A stretch of 64,000 bases of DNA from an uncultured Bacteroidales bacterium (GCA_946185535.1 CAMHJX010000016.1:1-64000); one strand, 5' to 3'. Positions 10,501 to 18,287 are shown, counted from the first letter of the stretch. Numbers and translations are program-made. Notes: generated by a model not told the origin, from the sequence alone.

Positions 10501-10677
10501 ATACAGTACTATGGCAAGATGAAGCCTAAGTTCAAGAAGTACTATGAAGAAGATATTGACGAAGGCATGAGTTTGCTGAAGCACTTCGTCGATGTGGCCA
10601 AGAAATACGAGCGCAACGAATTGGCGCAGGACATTTCCGACCGCATGATGCGGTACTTCGATTTATACTATGAATAA
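7579..10677 (+). CDS. DUF2723 membrane protein, probable protein O-mannosyltransferase-like
   Basis: A 1032-residue polytopic membrane protein. The N-terminal third carries the DUF2723 signature PTVSWWDCGEYISTAYKLQVGHPPGAPLF (about residues 29-58), in which the acidic residues correspond to the catalytic region of GT-C glycosyltransferases. About ten or more hydrophobic segments lie between residues 10 and 620. The remaining 400 residues are soluble with a helical end (about 880-1030) that could be TPR-like. DUF2723 is the domain of animal TMEM260, a protein O-mannosyltransferase. By inference it glycosylates exported proteins from a polyprenyl-phosphate sugar; a Dpm1-like synthase is encoded at 42001-42738. 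It is 6 bp downstream of the DUF799 gene. Confidence 0.85.
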   Translation: MTFKRLNAITGWLVAIVAAVVYFLTLEPTVSWWDCGEYISTAYKLQVGHPPGAPLFQMIGRFFTLFAGGDVTKVAMMVNVMSAICSALTIAFLFWTITMMARKVWMKEGEDAPWVNKIGVLLAGVVGAVAYTFTESFWFNAVEGEVYAMSSFFTAVTFWAILKWEQVADDPKSTRWIIFIAFLIGLSIGVHLLNLLCVPAFVYVVYFKKWQKTSFGGFVLCGLVSLVLLWFLNMFLVPQVINLAGKTELFFVNSLGAPFNMGAIVFFAVITGLIIWGLWLSKKKGHVIVNTAILSLMFILIGYSSFFMLIIRANTNTPINENEPKEALSMLSYINRDQYGSWPLLYGAYYNAPVSGLKDGNPIYVKDKEQGKYVITDDNKRSLPEYPDELKTLFPRMWSTQRGSHSEMYDTYRKNENGVVTGSTVQVRNYRGEMVNVSKPTFGQNLKFFIDYQCNWMYWRYFMWNFVGRQNDIEGQGELSHGNWLSGINFIDSARLGDQTDIPDCLQNPGRTTYYFLPLILGLIGLFWLLSKDWKQSWIIFLLFFMTGLAIIIYLNQTPNQPRERDYSYAGSFYAFAIWIGFGVIALIDWISKLVKKNTMITTVAVGLVCFLAVPCVLAANGWEEHNRSGKTSARDWARNYLAQLPPNSVIFTRGDNDTFPLWYVQEVEGFRTDVRVCNYMLSSGYWYVHQMGRKVYESEKLPLTLTQKEYDNGVNESVPIEEEDYFKGKQVELKQVIDFLHNPKAVKRYMGNSYNYVPCRNVKLTVDKEACLRNGIVPESMKDQIVDEITWEIKDNYLYKNAIMLLDFMATNNWERPVYFTSFSDMSKVLGIDKYLHMEGLAYRFIPVEAEDYLKRYGGVYREGSYDLLVTKANEGIVNWGSLNQEGVVPDRESVRNMSYAQLAYSRLAQALVNHDQFDSAVIVMDKFQEFFPNEKFPAEIHTYQFPEMYYICGATEKGDAYLMTLANNYCDKIQYYGKMKPKFKKYYEEDIDEGMSLLKHFVDVAKKYERNELAQDISDRMMRYFDLYYE

Positions 10678-10697
10678 AGCCTCATCAAGTCGCAAAA

Positions 10698-10735
10698 AGA
10701 AACCAGCGTTCGGACCTTCCGGACGCTGGTTTTGT
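10698..10735. terminator. Bidirectional terminator between DUF2723 gene and PPDK-like gene
   Basis: A long hairpin (about 10700-10732) with arms AAACCAGCGTTCGG and CCGGACGCTGGTTT. It is preceded by A-rich and followed by T-rich sequence, so it can serve both convergent genes. Confidence 0.85.
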
Positions 10736-10738
10736 ATA

Positions 10739-10771
10739 ATCTCTAAACTCTAAACCCTAAACTCTAAACTA
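10739..10771. repeat. Short CTAAACT tandem repeat
   Basis: Four imperfect copies of TCTAAAC/CCTAAAC run from 10740 to the end of the convergent gene. They lie directly after the bidirectional terminator. It is a low-complexity repeat with no visible function. Confidence 0.7.
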
Positions 10772-13700
10772 ATAATTATATCCCTTCCCTACTATCATCT
10801 TTTCAGTCTGGTAATGGCCTAGATAGACGATACCAAGGTTGCCGTCAATGGCGATTTCGTCGCCCATCTTGAGCGGATGACCGTTGAGCTGACCGAACTG
10901 GTCGTCAACATCAACTTCGAGGCCATCACAGCTGACCACGCAGACCTTACCAAGACGGACAGCCGTCACTGCAGCATGTGAAGTGGCACCGCCACGAGCC
11001 GTCAGTAGGCCGTCGCAGTCGAAAATCATGCCGATGTCTTGAGGAACGGTATCGGGACGAACCAAAATGACATTGCTACCGGGATGTTCTTCGCGCAACA
11101 ACTTGATTTGGTCTGCATTGAAAGCCGCCAAACCGTTCATAGCGCCGCCTCCGATTCCCATGCCATGTCCCAACTGCTTCATCTCGTCGGGTGGCAATAC
11201 AAAAGCGGTCTTCTCCTCCTCCGTCTTCAGGTCTTGGTCACGAATCTGCAAGATACGGAAATCTTCAGGCTTGTCGGACTCAAAGGTGAATTCCATCTCT
11301 TGCGGACTATAGCCTAGATTTTCGGTGAGTTCGACGGCAATGGAATAAATCTTCTTGTAGATGTCGGGTAGCAGCGTCTGCATCGAAGGCCCTTCAAGGC
11401 CTGCGGCCTTTCTCTGGGTCTCGCCAATCGGCAGAGGCTTGACCAAACCACCAACGATGTCCTCACCCTGACTACGCATAGTGAAGTCGCCATAAAGGTG
11501 GACACCTGGGCGTTCACGGTGCGGGTTTTGTGTGAACACCACGCCCGAACCCGAGGTCTCGCTGCGGTTGCCGAAAATCATCTGCTGGACGATGACCGCG
11601 GTACCCCAGTTTTCGGAAATGCCCAAATGACGGCGATAGGCCAAAGCGCGTTCCGAATTCCACGACTCGATGACCATATTCACACACTCTATCAGTTGTT
11701 TGAACGAATCCTGTTCAAAGTCCACATTGTGGTCGGCGAGGATGCGTTTGTAGGATTGCGCCACCTCGCGCATTTGGTTAATGCTGAAGTCAGCCTTCAT
11801 CTTCACACTGCTTTTCTGCTTGAAGGCGTTGATTTCGTCATCAAAGACATCGCGTTCAATGCCCTTGGCCATGCCCCAGCTCTGCAAGAAGCGACGGTAG
11901 GAATCCCACACCGCCCAAGCGATGCTTTCGTCTTGAGCAATGGCTTCGGTAATCTCATCGTTCAAACCCACATTCAAGAAAGTGTCCATGGCTCCAGGCA
12001 TGGAAATGGCCGTACCCGAACGCACCGACACCAGCAAAGGATTCTCAGGAGCGCCAAACTTGCGACCCGAGATGTTTTCCAACTCCTCAATGTGTTTCCG
12101 AATCATGCCGTGAATCTCCGTGCGCAATTCGGGAATAGTGTTGATGGTCTCATTGCGACGGAAAGTCTCCGTGGTGATGACGAAGCCCGGAGGCACTGGC
12201 ATACCATGCAAATACAAGTTTTTCAAGTTGTTAGCCTTGTTTCCAATGAAGACTTGGTTGTCCATCTTGGGAGTCTTTTCCCAGAACGGACTGACCAGCA
12301 TCTCAGAGTTGTAAGTCATGATGTCGCTGATGAGCTTCGGGTCGAGGGTGGCTTCCATGGTGCGCAATGAGTTGAGGATACGACCGATGAAGTTGTCCAA
12401 AGGCTGCATCAGGAAGGCATCCGAAAGCAAGTCGCGATGGAATTCCTCCGACTTTGTGTTGACCAAAGCAGCGGTCTCACGCTCGTTGAGTTTCCCATCA
12501 GGGTCGAAGAGCTGCGGAATGACAATCTTCAGCGGATATTCGTACGACTTCAGGAAGTACTTGATGATGATGCGGCGCACATCCTCAGCGATGAACTGGA
12601 AAATGTTAATATACTGGCCGAAAGAGAAGCTTCGCGAGGTTAAGCTGTAGCGCAACATGTCGAGCTTGGAGTTGAAGCTTTGGTTGGTGATACCGTCAAG
12701 TTCAAGGCCCTCGCGGAAGTATTCAAGGATTCTATAGATCTGATTCAGGGTGCGTTCCGAGATATAGTCAAGGTTGATGCTTTGAACAACTTTTTCCATC
12801 AGTTGGGTGGCCACGCGCTCAAGGCGGAAGGTTAGACCCATGGCCTCGAACTTGTTCTCGCGATAGGTGCCATACATCGACGGGATGCCGATGGCGATAT
12901 GGCGCTTGTGGTAGATGTTTTCCCAGCCTTCGCTCTGTTCGGGGTTGAAGATGACGGTTTTGAGCTTGTCCATGAAAGAATAAATCATCGTCAGCGACTT
13001 GCCGAAGTCCTTGGCCTTATACACCTTCTCGAACTTGTCGATTTCCTCGTCAGGGATGAAGGGGAAGCTACGTAACGAGCTAAAAATGTTGACCGACTCG
13101 AAGCTGTATTTCTCACGCAGGTAGGCATATAGGTCACGGATGTCCATCAAGCGGGCACGCTCACGCTGATAGAGGTCGTCCTCCAACTCAAGGCGACGCG
13201 CTGCTGAACCGATAAGGTTCTCATAGTCGTCGCGCGAAAGCATCAGCACATCCTCGGGATTGAGGCACGAAATCTCGCACATGGTCTGCACAAGGTTGTG
13301 GATGGGCACATACCAAGTGCTTTCCTTGTCGATGCTCTCGAAGACGTTATTGGGCAGGATGGGCTTCAGCAGGTCGAGATTGCCATCGCTCCAGAACTTG
13401 AACACGTCGAAGGTCAGGCCGATGAGCGTGTTGTTGCTCTCGGTGTGCACCTGCTTGCGAAGGAAATGCACCAGCTTGTCCTGACGGCCCGAAATTTCGT
13501 CCATGTTAGTGGTCACATTTCGGATCTCACCCTCGGCGCCGATTTCGTTAAAATAGACGGGGAAGATGCGTGTCAGCTGTTTCACCTTCTTGTAATATGG
13601 CGTGATGTTGGAGTTGAGCACCTTGGTGATTTCGCGCTGGAAGAGGTCGGTGTCGCTGAGGAAGATGCCACCCAACTTCAGGTTGACAATCAAGGCGGAG

Positions 13701-14911
13701 AGCAGTTTCTCCAACGGCGACTTGGCGTGTTCAATCAGCTCGAGCCACACGCGGATGTTCTTGATATGGTTCTCATCCACAGAGAGTTGCCAATCCTCTC
13801 CCACAAACACGTTGCCCGGCGTGACAAAACCGAAGTTGATGAGTTTCTTCTCGAAATAGTTGACAATCTCCTTCTGTTCGGTCTGGTCGACGTCGATAAT
13901 CTTGAGACCAAGTGTCTGTTGGAAATCGAGCACGGCCGACATGTAATCCTTACGCAGCTCTTCGGCCAAGCCAAAAATCGTGTCGATGAAGGGTATGAGT
14001 TCCTCTTGCGGCATCTCGTCGACGGCGTCGCGCATCATGCGGTCCATGTTCCAGATGAGGCGCTCACGCTGGTTTTCCATGCCTGGCAGATGAAGCAGGA
14101 AGAAGACGTAATGGAACTTGGTGATGAAATGTGGGAAGGCCTGCTCCGACTCGGTGAAGCGCTTTGCAACTTGCTCATAATGCGGCATAATGGTCAAAGC
14201 TTCCCAAGTTTCGGCGGCGGCCAAATTGGTGTTCAACTGTTCAAAATAGGGCTTCCCGATTTCGTTGCACACAGTCTGGATTTCCTCCTCGGTCAAGAAT
14301 TGTTTTTTGCTTTCAATCCAGTTCTCCACTTGCGAGGTTTGTTGCCAATAGCGGTAATTCTCTTGCAGCATTTTCCGCAACAGGGCGCAGGCCTCATCGC
14401 TGAAACGCTCGTCGCGAGCCACTTTGTCGAGATAGCGACCCGCGTGTTTTGTCGCCAAAATGTAGACATCTTTGTTGGCTTCAAACTTCTCGTTCAAGAT
14501 ATTGAAAACCAACAAAATCAATTCGATATGTTTCGACGATTCAGCAATCACTTTGTTGGCAAACTCCATCAAGGTGATGACGATGTTGAGGCGCAGTTTG
14601 GCCGCCACTTCGGGTTTGAGCAGGCTGTGCATCATCTCCAAGGGAATGTTGTACGCATCGGCAGGGATGTCGTCGCGCGTGTAGAACCAGAAGTCGTCGA
14701 GGAGCATCTTGCGCAGCTCCTCGGTCACGAAAGTATGGTTCGACAGCGGGTGATGGTATTCGGTGATACATTCCTTGGCCCGCTTGTTGATGCCGAAGTA
14801 TTTGGCCGACAGGGCGATAAACTGTTGGTGTTCTTCAGGGATGAAGATATCTTTGTAGCGCGTTTGCGCCAGATTGGCTTCGAGGGCGCTTGATTTGAAA
14901 GGTTCGGACAT
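10769..14911 (-). CDS. Large PPDK-like phosphotransferase without PEP-binding barrel
   Basis: I place the start at MSEPFKSS (14911), giving 1380 residues. An upstream ATG at 14992 in the same frame adds 27 residues without lipid or export features, and the -7 element at 15012 would fit either. Residues about 1-880 are helical with no domain I recognise. Residues about 887-1230 form a PPDK/PEP-synthase ATP-grasp domain (GNKANNLKNLYLHGMPVPPGFVITTETF, SVRSGTAISMPGAMDTFLNVG). The phosphohistidine swivel domain follows, with ARGGATSHAAV near 1309. The protein ends about 70 residues later, so the C-terminal TIM barrel that binds PEP/pyruvate in true PPDK is missing. Databases often call such proteins pyruvate phosphate dikinase, but the acceptor is unknown. 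Confidence 0.8.
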   Translation of the reverse strand: MSEPFKSSALEANLAQTRYKDIFIPEEHQQFIALSAKYFGINKRAKECITEYHHPLSNHTFVTEELRKMLLDDFWFYTRDDIPADAYNIPLEMMHSLLKPEVAAKLRLNIVITLMEFANKVIAESSKHIELILLVFNILNEKFEANKDVYILATKHAGRYLDKVARDERFSDEACALLRKMLQENYRYWQQTSQVENWIESKKQFLTEEEIQTVCNEIGKPYFEQLNTNLAAAETWEALTIMPHYEQVAKRFTESEQAFPHFITKFHYVFFLLHLPGMENQRERLIWNMDRMMRDAVDEMPQEELIPFIDTIFGLAEELRKDYMSAVLDFQQTLGLKIIDVDQTEQKEIVNYFEKKLINFGFVTPGNVFVGEDWQLSVDENHIKNIRVWLELIEHAKSPLEKLLSALIVNLKLGGIFLSDTDLFQREITKVLNSNITPYYKKVKQLTRIFPVYFNEIGAEGEIRNVTTNMDEISGRQDKLVHFLRKQVHTESNNTLIGLTFDVFKFWSDGNLDLLKPILPNNVFESIDKESTWYVPIHNLVQTMCEISCLNPEDVLMLSRDDYENLIGSAARRLELEDDLYQRERARLMDIRDLYAYLREKYSFESVNIFSSLRSFPFIPDEEIDKFEKVYKAKDFGKSLTMIYSFMDKLKTVIFNPEQSEGWENIYHKRHIAIGIPSMYGTYRENKFEAMGLTFRLERVATQLMEKVVQSINLDYISERTLNQIYRILEYFREGLELDGITNQSFNSKLDMLRYSLTSRSFSFGQYINIFQFIAEDVRRIIIKYFLKSYEYPLKIVIPQLFDPDGKLNERETAALVNTKSEEFHRDLLSDAFLMQPLDNFIGRILNSLRTMEATLDPKLISDIMTYNSEMLVSPFWEKTPKMDNQVFIGNKANNLKNLYLHGMPVPPGFVITTETFRRNETINTIPELRTEIHGMIRKHIEELENISGRKFGAPENPLLVSVRSGTAISMPGAMDTFLNVGLNDEITEAIAQDESIAWAVWDSYRRFLQSWGMAKGIERDVFDDEINAFKQKSSVKMKADFSINQMREVAQSYKRILADHNVDFEQDSFKQLIECVNMVIESWNSERALAYRRHLGISENWGTAVIVQQMIFGNRSETSGSGVVFTQNPHRERPGVHLYGDFTMRSQGEDIVGGLVKPLPIGETQRKAAGLEGPSMQTLLPDIYKKIYSIAVELTENLGYSPQEMEFTFESDKPEDFRILQIRDQDLKTEEEKTAFVLPPDEMKQLGHGMGIGGGAMNGLAAFNADQIKLLREEHPGSNVILVRPDTVPQDIGMIFDCDGLLTARGGATSHAAVTAVRLGKVCVVSCDGLEVDVDDQFGQLNGHPLKMGDEIAIDGNLGIVYLGHYQTEKMIVGKGYNY

Positions 14912-15011
14912 GGTTTGAAATGTTTTAATTTCAGATAGGGTTCTTGGCACAGCCGCATCAAGAGTTCCAAAATGTGAGAAACGATTGTGCAATACGATAT
15001 CATCTGAAATG

Positions 15012-15019
15012 CAAAATTA
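15012..15019 (-). promoter_or_regulatory. -7 element of the PPDK-like gene
   Basis: TAATTTTG on the minus strand, 100 bp upstream of the chosen start. A TTTTTG lies about 23 nt further upstream, slightly long for a -33 element. Confidence 0.55.
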
Positions 15020-15141
15020 CACATTTTTCCGAACCCACCGCACAAAAACCCAAAGGCAACCCGAAGGCCGCCTCAATCATCCATTCTCTTCTGCGCCCGT
15101 GCCGCAACGCGCTCTCACGCCCGCAGCACCGCACAGCTCGT

Positions 15142-15247
15142 TTAGTTGGCTTCCCACACCAAACGGACACAGCAGCCAAATTCGCGAAACTTCGCACTCG
15201 TCGTGGAAATCCCATCTCTGTTAAATGACACAACATAAGCATAATGG
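15142..15247 (-). pseudogene. C-terminal remnant of a FISUMP-type gene
   Basis: Reading the minus strand gives about 35 codons ending GCCVRLVWEAN and a stop. The intact lipoprotein gene at 15727-17514 ends GMCVRLVWDAN. The remnant also keeps YAYVVSFNRDG, like the strand before that end in FISUMP domains. Upstream the frame is closed and runs into the PIN remnant. It is the tail of a lost paralogue. Confidence 0.65.
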
Positions 15248-15462
15248 TCAGACGTTCTCTATTTCCCACAAAAACTCGTCAATGTTTATCACATTAACGA
15301 CAGGAAACACAACGGTTTTCAAAAACACAGGCAATAATCACCCGCAAGGAACGAAAGCCAAATCTTATGGTAAATGTTCCTTGCCGAGATTGCCATGATG
15401 AGGCTGTTTGTATCCAATACAATGTTGGCCATGCTATTGGGCTGGGTATGAGTTGGTTCCAT
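15248..15462 (-). pseudogene. PIN-domain toxin with internal deletion
   Basis: The frame from 15462 (or 15432, MANIVLDTNSLIMAIS) gives the start of a COG1569-type PIN toxin through WLSFLAGDYCLCF and then a stop at about 15319. A second frame over the same junction gives VFLKTVVFPVVNVINIDEFL and stops at 15248, which matches the C-terminal end of the same family. The central part, some 80 codons carrying the other acidic catalytic residues, is absent. I infer one deletion with a frame change. I find no antitoxin upstream. Confidence 0.65.
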
Positions 15463-15726
15463 TATGCTTGTTTTTTAAAGTAAGTAAAACTACAAACTTT
15501 TTCCCATTCCGCAAGGGGTTTTTGAAATTATTCTGAAAACAAAAACACACCAACCAAATACCAACCTACCTGACAAATTAGTTTGGGCTGGAATTCCGAA
15601 AACCCCGGCAGGCAAAAAACACATAGAGACGCCACATTGTGACGTCTCTACGATTCTCATGAGGGAATGGCATATTCCCCTTCCCTCTGCTTGCGGAATT
15701 GGAAATCCCGCCTCCTTGCGAACCGC
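15463..15726. other. Intergenic region without a gene
   Basis: Between the PIN remnant and the FISUMP lipoprotein gene I find no credible coding sequence. The only structured element is the imperfect palindrome at 15624-15650. A degraded antitoxin might be expected here but cannot be recognised. Confidence 0.5.
15624..15650 (-). repeat. TAGAGACG palindrome
   Basis: TAGAGACGCCAC, a 3-nt loop and GTGACGTCTCTA form a 12-bp stem with one mismatch. It belongs to the same repeat type as the perfect palindrome after gapA (19407-19434). It lies downstream of the FISUMP lipoprotein gene and may end its transcript, although no long T-run follows. Confidence 0.6.
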
Positions 15727-17514
15727 TTAGTTGGCATCCCACACCAAACGGACACACATGCCATTCTCGCGGTCCAGGTACGAACTTGCCTCTCCAACGG
15801 TCGATCTGTCAAAATAGAAAGCTCTGCTGGTGTGTGAAAATTCGTTATACGCCCCAGAAGTAGACGACCAATAGTAACCGTAGGCATCCCGCTTAATACT
15901 AGTTAAGTACACCGCCTGTGTGTGGCAGAGATACTGATAGTACATAGTACTAATACGGTATCCCGCAGCAGGCAAGAACACTGCTCCGGCAGCCAACATC
16001 TTGTACGAATTGGAAGTCGGATCAGTGTACAACTTTGCGTCGGTCCACTTATTACTTCCATCAGGAGCATCAACTAAAACATAACCCGAACCAGTCGAAG
16101 CTGAAGTGTTATAATTATACGTGATAGTCCTGGAGAGGCCAGTAGGTTCTACATAGTCGTCGGGGAACAACAAAATGCCTTGAACGGCAAAAGGTTCTCC
16201 CGATTCAGCTAACTTTAGACACACCTTTAGGAAACGATTTTCTTGGCTCCGTCCATTGAACAGATAATCCCATTCGTCGATAGTCAGGGTGCGCCAATTG
16301 CCGCCTTCAGGGGAAGTCTCCGAGAATGCACATCCCCAATCATTTCCATCAGTCTTGCTCAGATTAGTGGTTATTGCCGGCCAATCATCTTCATACATCC
16401 CATGATTGCCGTAAAGCCCCCAAGCAAATCTATCATTGGTTGATTCAGAGGATGGAATGGCTAAACTACCTGAACTATTTGTACTATAGCCGGGAGAAGC
16501 AAAACTCGCGTCAACCTGATTTTCATGGAAACTCCAGCTGCCGTCATTATTATTGTATCCCACAAACCTCAGGTTCGCCTTCGAGAAATAGACCTTCTTA
16601 CCGTTTGCATTCACGGTAAATTGCGAAAGATCACCGTTACTCTTTTTGACGGCATACTGTGCATCAGGCGCAGCAGGCAAGGGCAGAGGATTGTTGATGC
16701 TGATGCCGGAGTTGACATAGTCGTTGTATGCCAATTCTGCTAAGTTAACATCACCACTATAGGTAATAGTCAAATCATTGTGGCCAGTGGAAAGGTTGGT
16801 GCCAGGCAGCAGGATGGCCCATCTGATAGCGGTGTTTCCTTCCTCGCCATAAAGGGTCATATTGGCATTGGTTTGGCCCTCAGGGGCCACAATGGCGGTC
16901 TCAGCAGTAGGATTGGCGAAGTTGACGGTGGCCAGCGTAGGCACGTTTGACAGGGTAACTTCATAATCCCCTTGATTCTGAAGGTCGAACCTCACCAAGG
17001 CGCACTTGTTCTTCAGCGTGGTGGAATAGGTGGTGTTCGGGCCGGTGAAAGGCTTCGTGGAAGCGCCGTAGGAAAGCACGGGCAGGTTCTCGCTTTGGTC
17101 GGCAATGTTGATGCTGAGCGAAGTGGTTTGGTTCACAATAGTGTCGCCATCAAGTTCCGAATTGCCCAAGAAATAGAAGTGCAAGGGCTGGTCGGTGACG
17201 CTTGCGTCCGGGTAGATGGTGCCGTCGAAAAAGCCGTTTTTGAACTTCAGTGTGCCCACAAATTCGCCATTGTGGCCCACATAGAGCTGGTCGCCGCTGG
17301 AGAAGGAAAACAGACCGTAAGCCGGGGCGATGTTGTGTCTTTCGCCGTTTTCGCCCTTGCCGCCGTTGTCTTCATTTTCTCCCACGTTCACGGTGATGTG
17401 CACCCCCGGGTTGGTGGGCGTGGTGTTGCCCGTGGCGGGTGTTTCCTGTTTCTTGCATTGGCTCATACCAAGCACGAGAGCCAAGGCCATGATAATTGTG
17501 CTAAGTTTTTTCAT
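15727..17514 (-). CDS. FISUMP-domain lipoprotein
   Basis: A 595-residue lipoprotein with lipobox GMSQC (Cys about 20), followed by a Thr/Pro/Gly-rich linker. Residues about 60-290 resemble the beta-rich fimbrillin-like/DUF regions of Bacteroidota surface lipoproteins. Residues about 310-595 are a FISUMP domain (Fibrobacter succinogenes major paralogous domain): WGLYGNHGMYEDDW, NWRTLTIDEWDYLFNGR, FLPAAGYR, GYYWSSTSG and the closing GMCVRLVW. FISUMP proteins are surface-exposed and of unknown function. It lies 17 bp downstream of a small exported protein, probably in one operon. A tail fragment of a paralogue lies at 15142-15247. Confidence 0.8.
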   Translation of the reverse strand: MKKLSTIIMALALVLGMSQCKKQETPATGNTTPTNPGVHITVNVGENEDNGGKGENGERHNIAPAYGLFSFSSGDQLYVGHNGEFVGTLKFKNGFFDGTIYPDASVTDQPLHFYFLGNSELDGDTIVNQTTSLSINIADQSENLPVLSYGASTKPFTGPNTTYSTTLKNKCALVRFDLQNQGDYEVTLSNVPTLATVNFANPTAETAIVAPEGQTNANMTLYGEEGNTAIRWAILLPGTNLSTGHNDLTITYSGDVNLAELAYNDYVNSGISINNPLPLPAAPDAQYAVKKSNGDLSQFTVNANGKKVYFSKANLRFVGYNNNDGSWSFHENQVDASFASPGYSTNSSGSLAIPSSESTNDRFAWGLYGNHGMYEDDWPAITTNLSKTDGNDWGCAFSETSPEGGNWRTLTIDEWDYLFNGRSQENRFLKVCLKLAESGEPFAVQGILLFPDDYVEPTGLSRTITYNYNTSASTGSGYVLVDAPDGSNKWTDAKLYTDPTSNSYKMLAAGAVFLPAAGYRISTMYYQYLCHTQAVYLTSIKRDAYGYYWSSTSGAYNEFSHTSRAFYFDRSTVGEASSYLDRENGMCVRLVWDAN

Positions 17515-17531
17515 TGTAGATTGATGTGTTT

Positions 17532-17876
17532 TTAGTTGTTTTCCTGTTTTTTACGTTTTTTTGAAAATGCGTAGGCCGCGCCAGCCGCAGCCATGATGAA
17601 GAGTCCGCTGCCGAGCGGTGCGTCGTCGCCGAATTGCTCGGTGCCGATGTTGAAGCCTCCCTCGCCACCGCCATTCTCTCCGCCGAACTGTTCGACAGAG
17701 ATGTTGAAGCCTCCCGAAGTGCTCAATAGGCTTCCTTGCGAAGCGTTAGCATCCGTTTCCGAACCTCTACCAAACAGCCCGCCGCCAGGTTGGGCGCTCA
17801 GGTTGCCCGCTGTCAGCCCCATGGCCGCCAGACCAAGCGCAAACGCGACAGTTTTCAAAGATTTGGTTGTTTTCAT
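17532..17876 (-). CDS. Small exported protein with Gly-rich C-terminal membrane tail
   Basis: A 114-residue protein. It has a signal peptide ending LSAQ (about residue 28), a Gly/Asn-rich middle with a repeated unit (GGFNISVEQFG / GGFNIGTEQFG), and the tail PLGSGLFIMAAAGAAYAFSKKRKKQ. The tail (short Pro/Gly motif, hydrophobic helix, basic cluster) has the layout of C-terminal processing signals and is common on small Bacteroidota exported proteins; whether a dedicated enzyme cleaves it is not known to me. It precedes the FISUMP lipoprotein gene by 17 bp. I find no TAnnTTTG element directly upstream, so transcription may start near 18275. Confidence 0.7.
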   Translation of the reverse strand: MKTTKSLKTVAFALGLAAMGLTAGNLSAQPGGGLFGRGSETDANASQGSLLSTSGGFNISVEQFGGENGGGEGGFNIGTEQFGDDAPLGSGLFIMAAAGAAYAFSKKRKKQENN

Positions 17877-17888
17877 ATAGCTAATAAT

Positions 17889-17937
17889 TTAAAAATTGGT
17901 ATTGAAAGATTTAAAATTGGTATTGAAAGATTTAATT
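17889..17937. repeat. Tandem duplication of a 21-bp unit
   Basis: AAAATTGGTATTGAAAGATTT occurs twice in tandem immediately upstream of the small exported protein gene. It lies in the leader of the 17532-17876 operon. Confidence 0.75.
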
Positions 17938-17954
17938 ATAGATTCAAGATTTGG

Positions 17955-18085
17955 TCGGGGGCGTTTTTTGCCCCCCCCTAACCCCTTTAAAAGTGGGACA
18001 CCTACCGGACGGTGGCCTACCGGACGCGTTTTCTCGATCCATCTCTGCGCCGCTTTGCGCCGTCCCCCTTTTAAGGGGGCGAAGA
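17955..18085. repeat. Intergenic repeat remnant
   Basis: It contains CCCCCCCTAACCCC, a short duplicated CCTACCGGACG, and an inverted partner CCCCCTTTTAAGGGGG (about 18064-18079). C-rich CCCCTAACCCC/AGGGGG sequences of this kind are common in intergenic DNA of Bacteroidota. I see no gene here. Confidence 0.45.
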
Positions 18086-18121
18086 CCCGCTTCTCGTCGC
18101 TTCGCGCTTCACGAAGAACGG

Positions 18122-18287
18122 CACAAAAAAAATTCCAAGACAAGCCATTCCAACCTGTCTTGGACTAAGGGAATGCGAAAGCATGGAAAGGAGATTGCCT
18201 CCCCATTTTTTTTGTGTAACCTATTGATATTCAATATATTACAAAGGTTTTTCATTCCTTTTCAACAATTTTGCGGCCGCAAAAATA
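18122..18287 (-). ncRNA. Candidate structured leader or small RNA
   Basis: On the minus strand TTTG, 21 nt, TATTTTTG (18280-18287) forms a good promoter. The expected transcript then has three hairpins: GGAG/CTCC, ATGC/GCAT with a 4-nt loop, and CCAAGACA/TGTCTTGG (18135-18163), the last followed by eight T residues. It would be about 150 nt long. It could be a free small RNA or an attenuator leader of the 17532-17876/15727-17514 operon, which lacks an obvious promoter of its own. A 48-codon frame in it shows no similarity I recognise. Confidence 0.4.
18125..18163 (-). terminator. Intrinsic terminator, no annotated gene upstream
   Basis: A perfect 8-bp stem CCAAGACA/TGTCTTGG is followed on the minus strand by an 8-base T-run. 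The only gene to its right, gapA, is on the opposite strand. Confidence 0.65.

Noticed and set aside
10739-10771. Telomere-like TCTAAAC/CCTAAAC tandem repeat
   Set aside because: Only about four imperfect units, inside a chromosome between two convergent genes. It is simple low-complexity DNA and not a replicon end.
13298-14893. 531-codon open frame opposite the PPDK-like gene
   Set aside because: Antisense shadow of an intact gene; no start signal and no recognisable domain.
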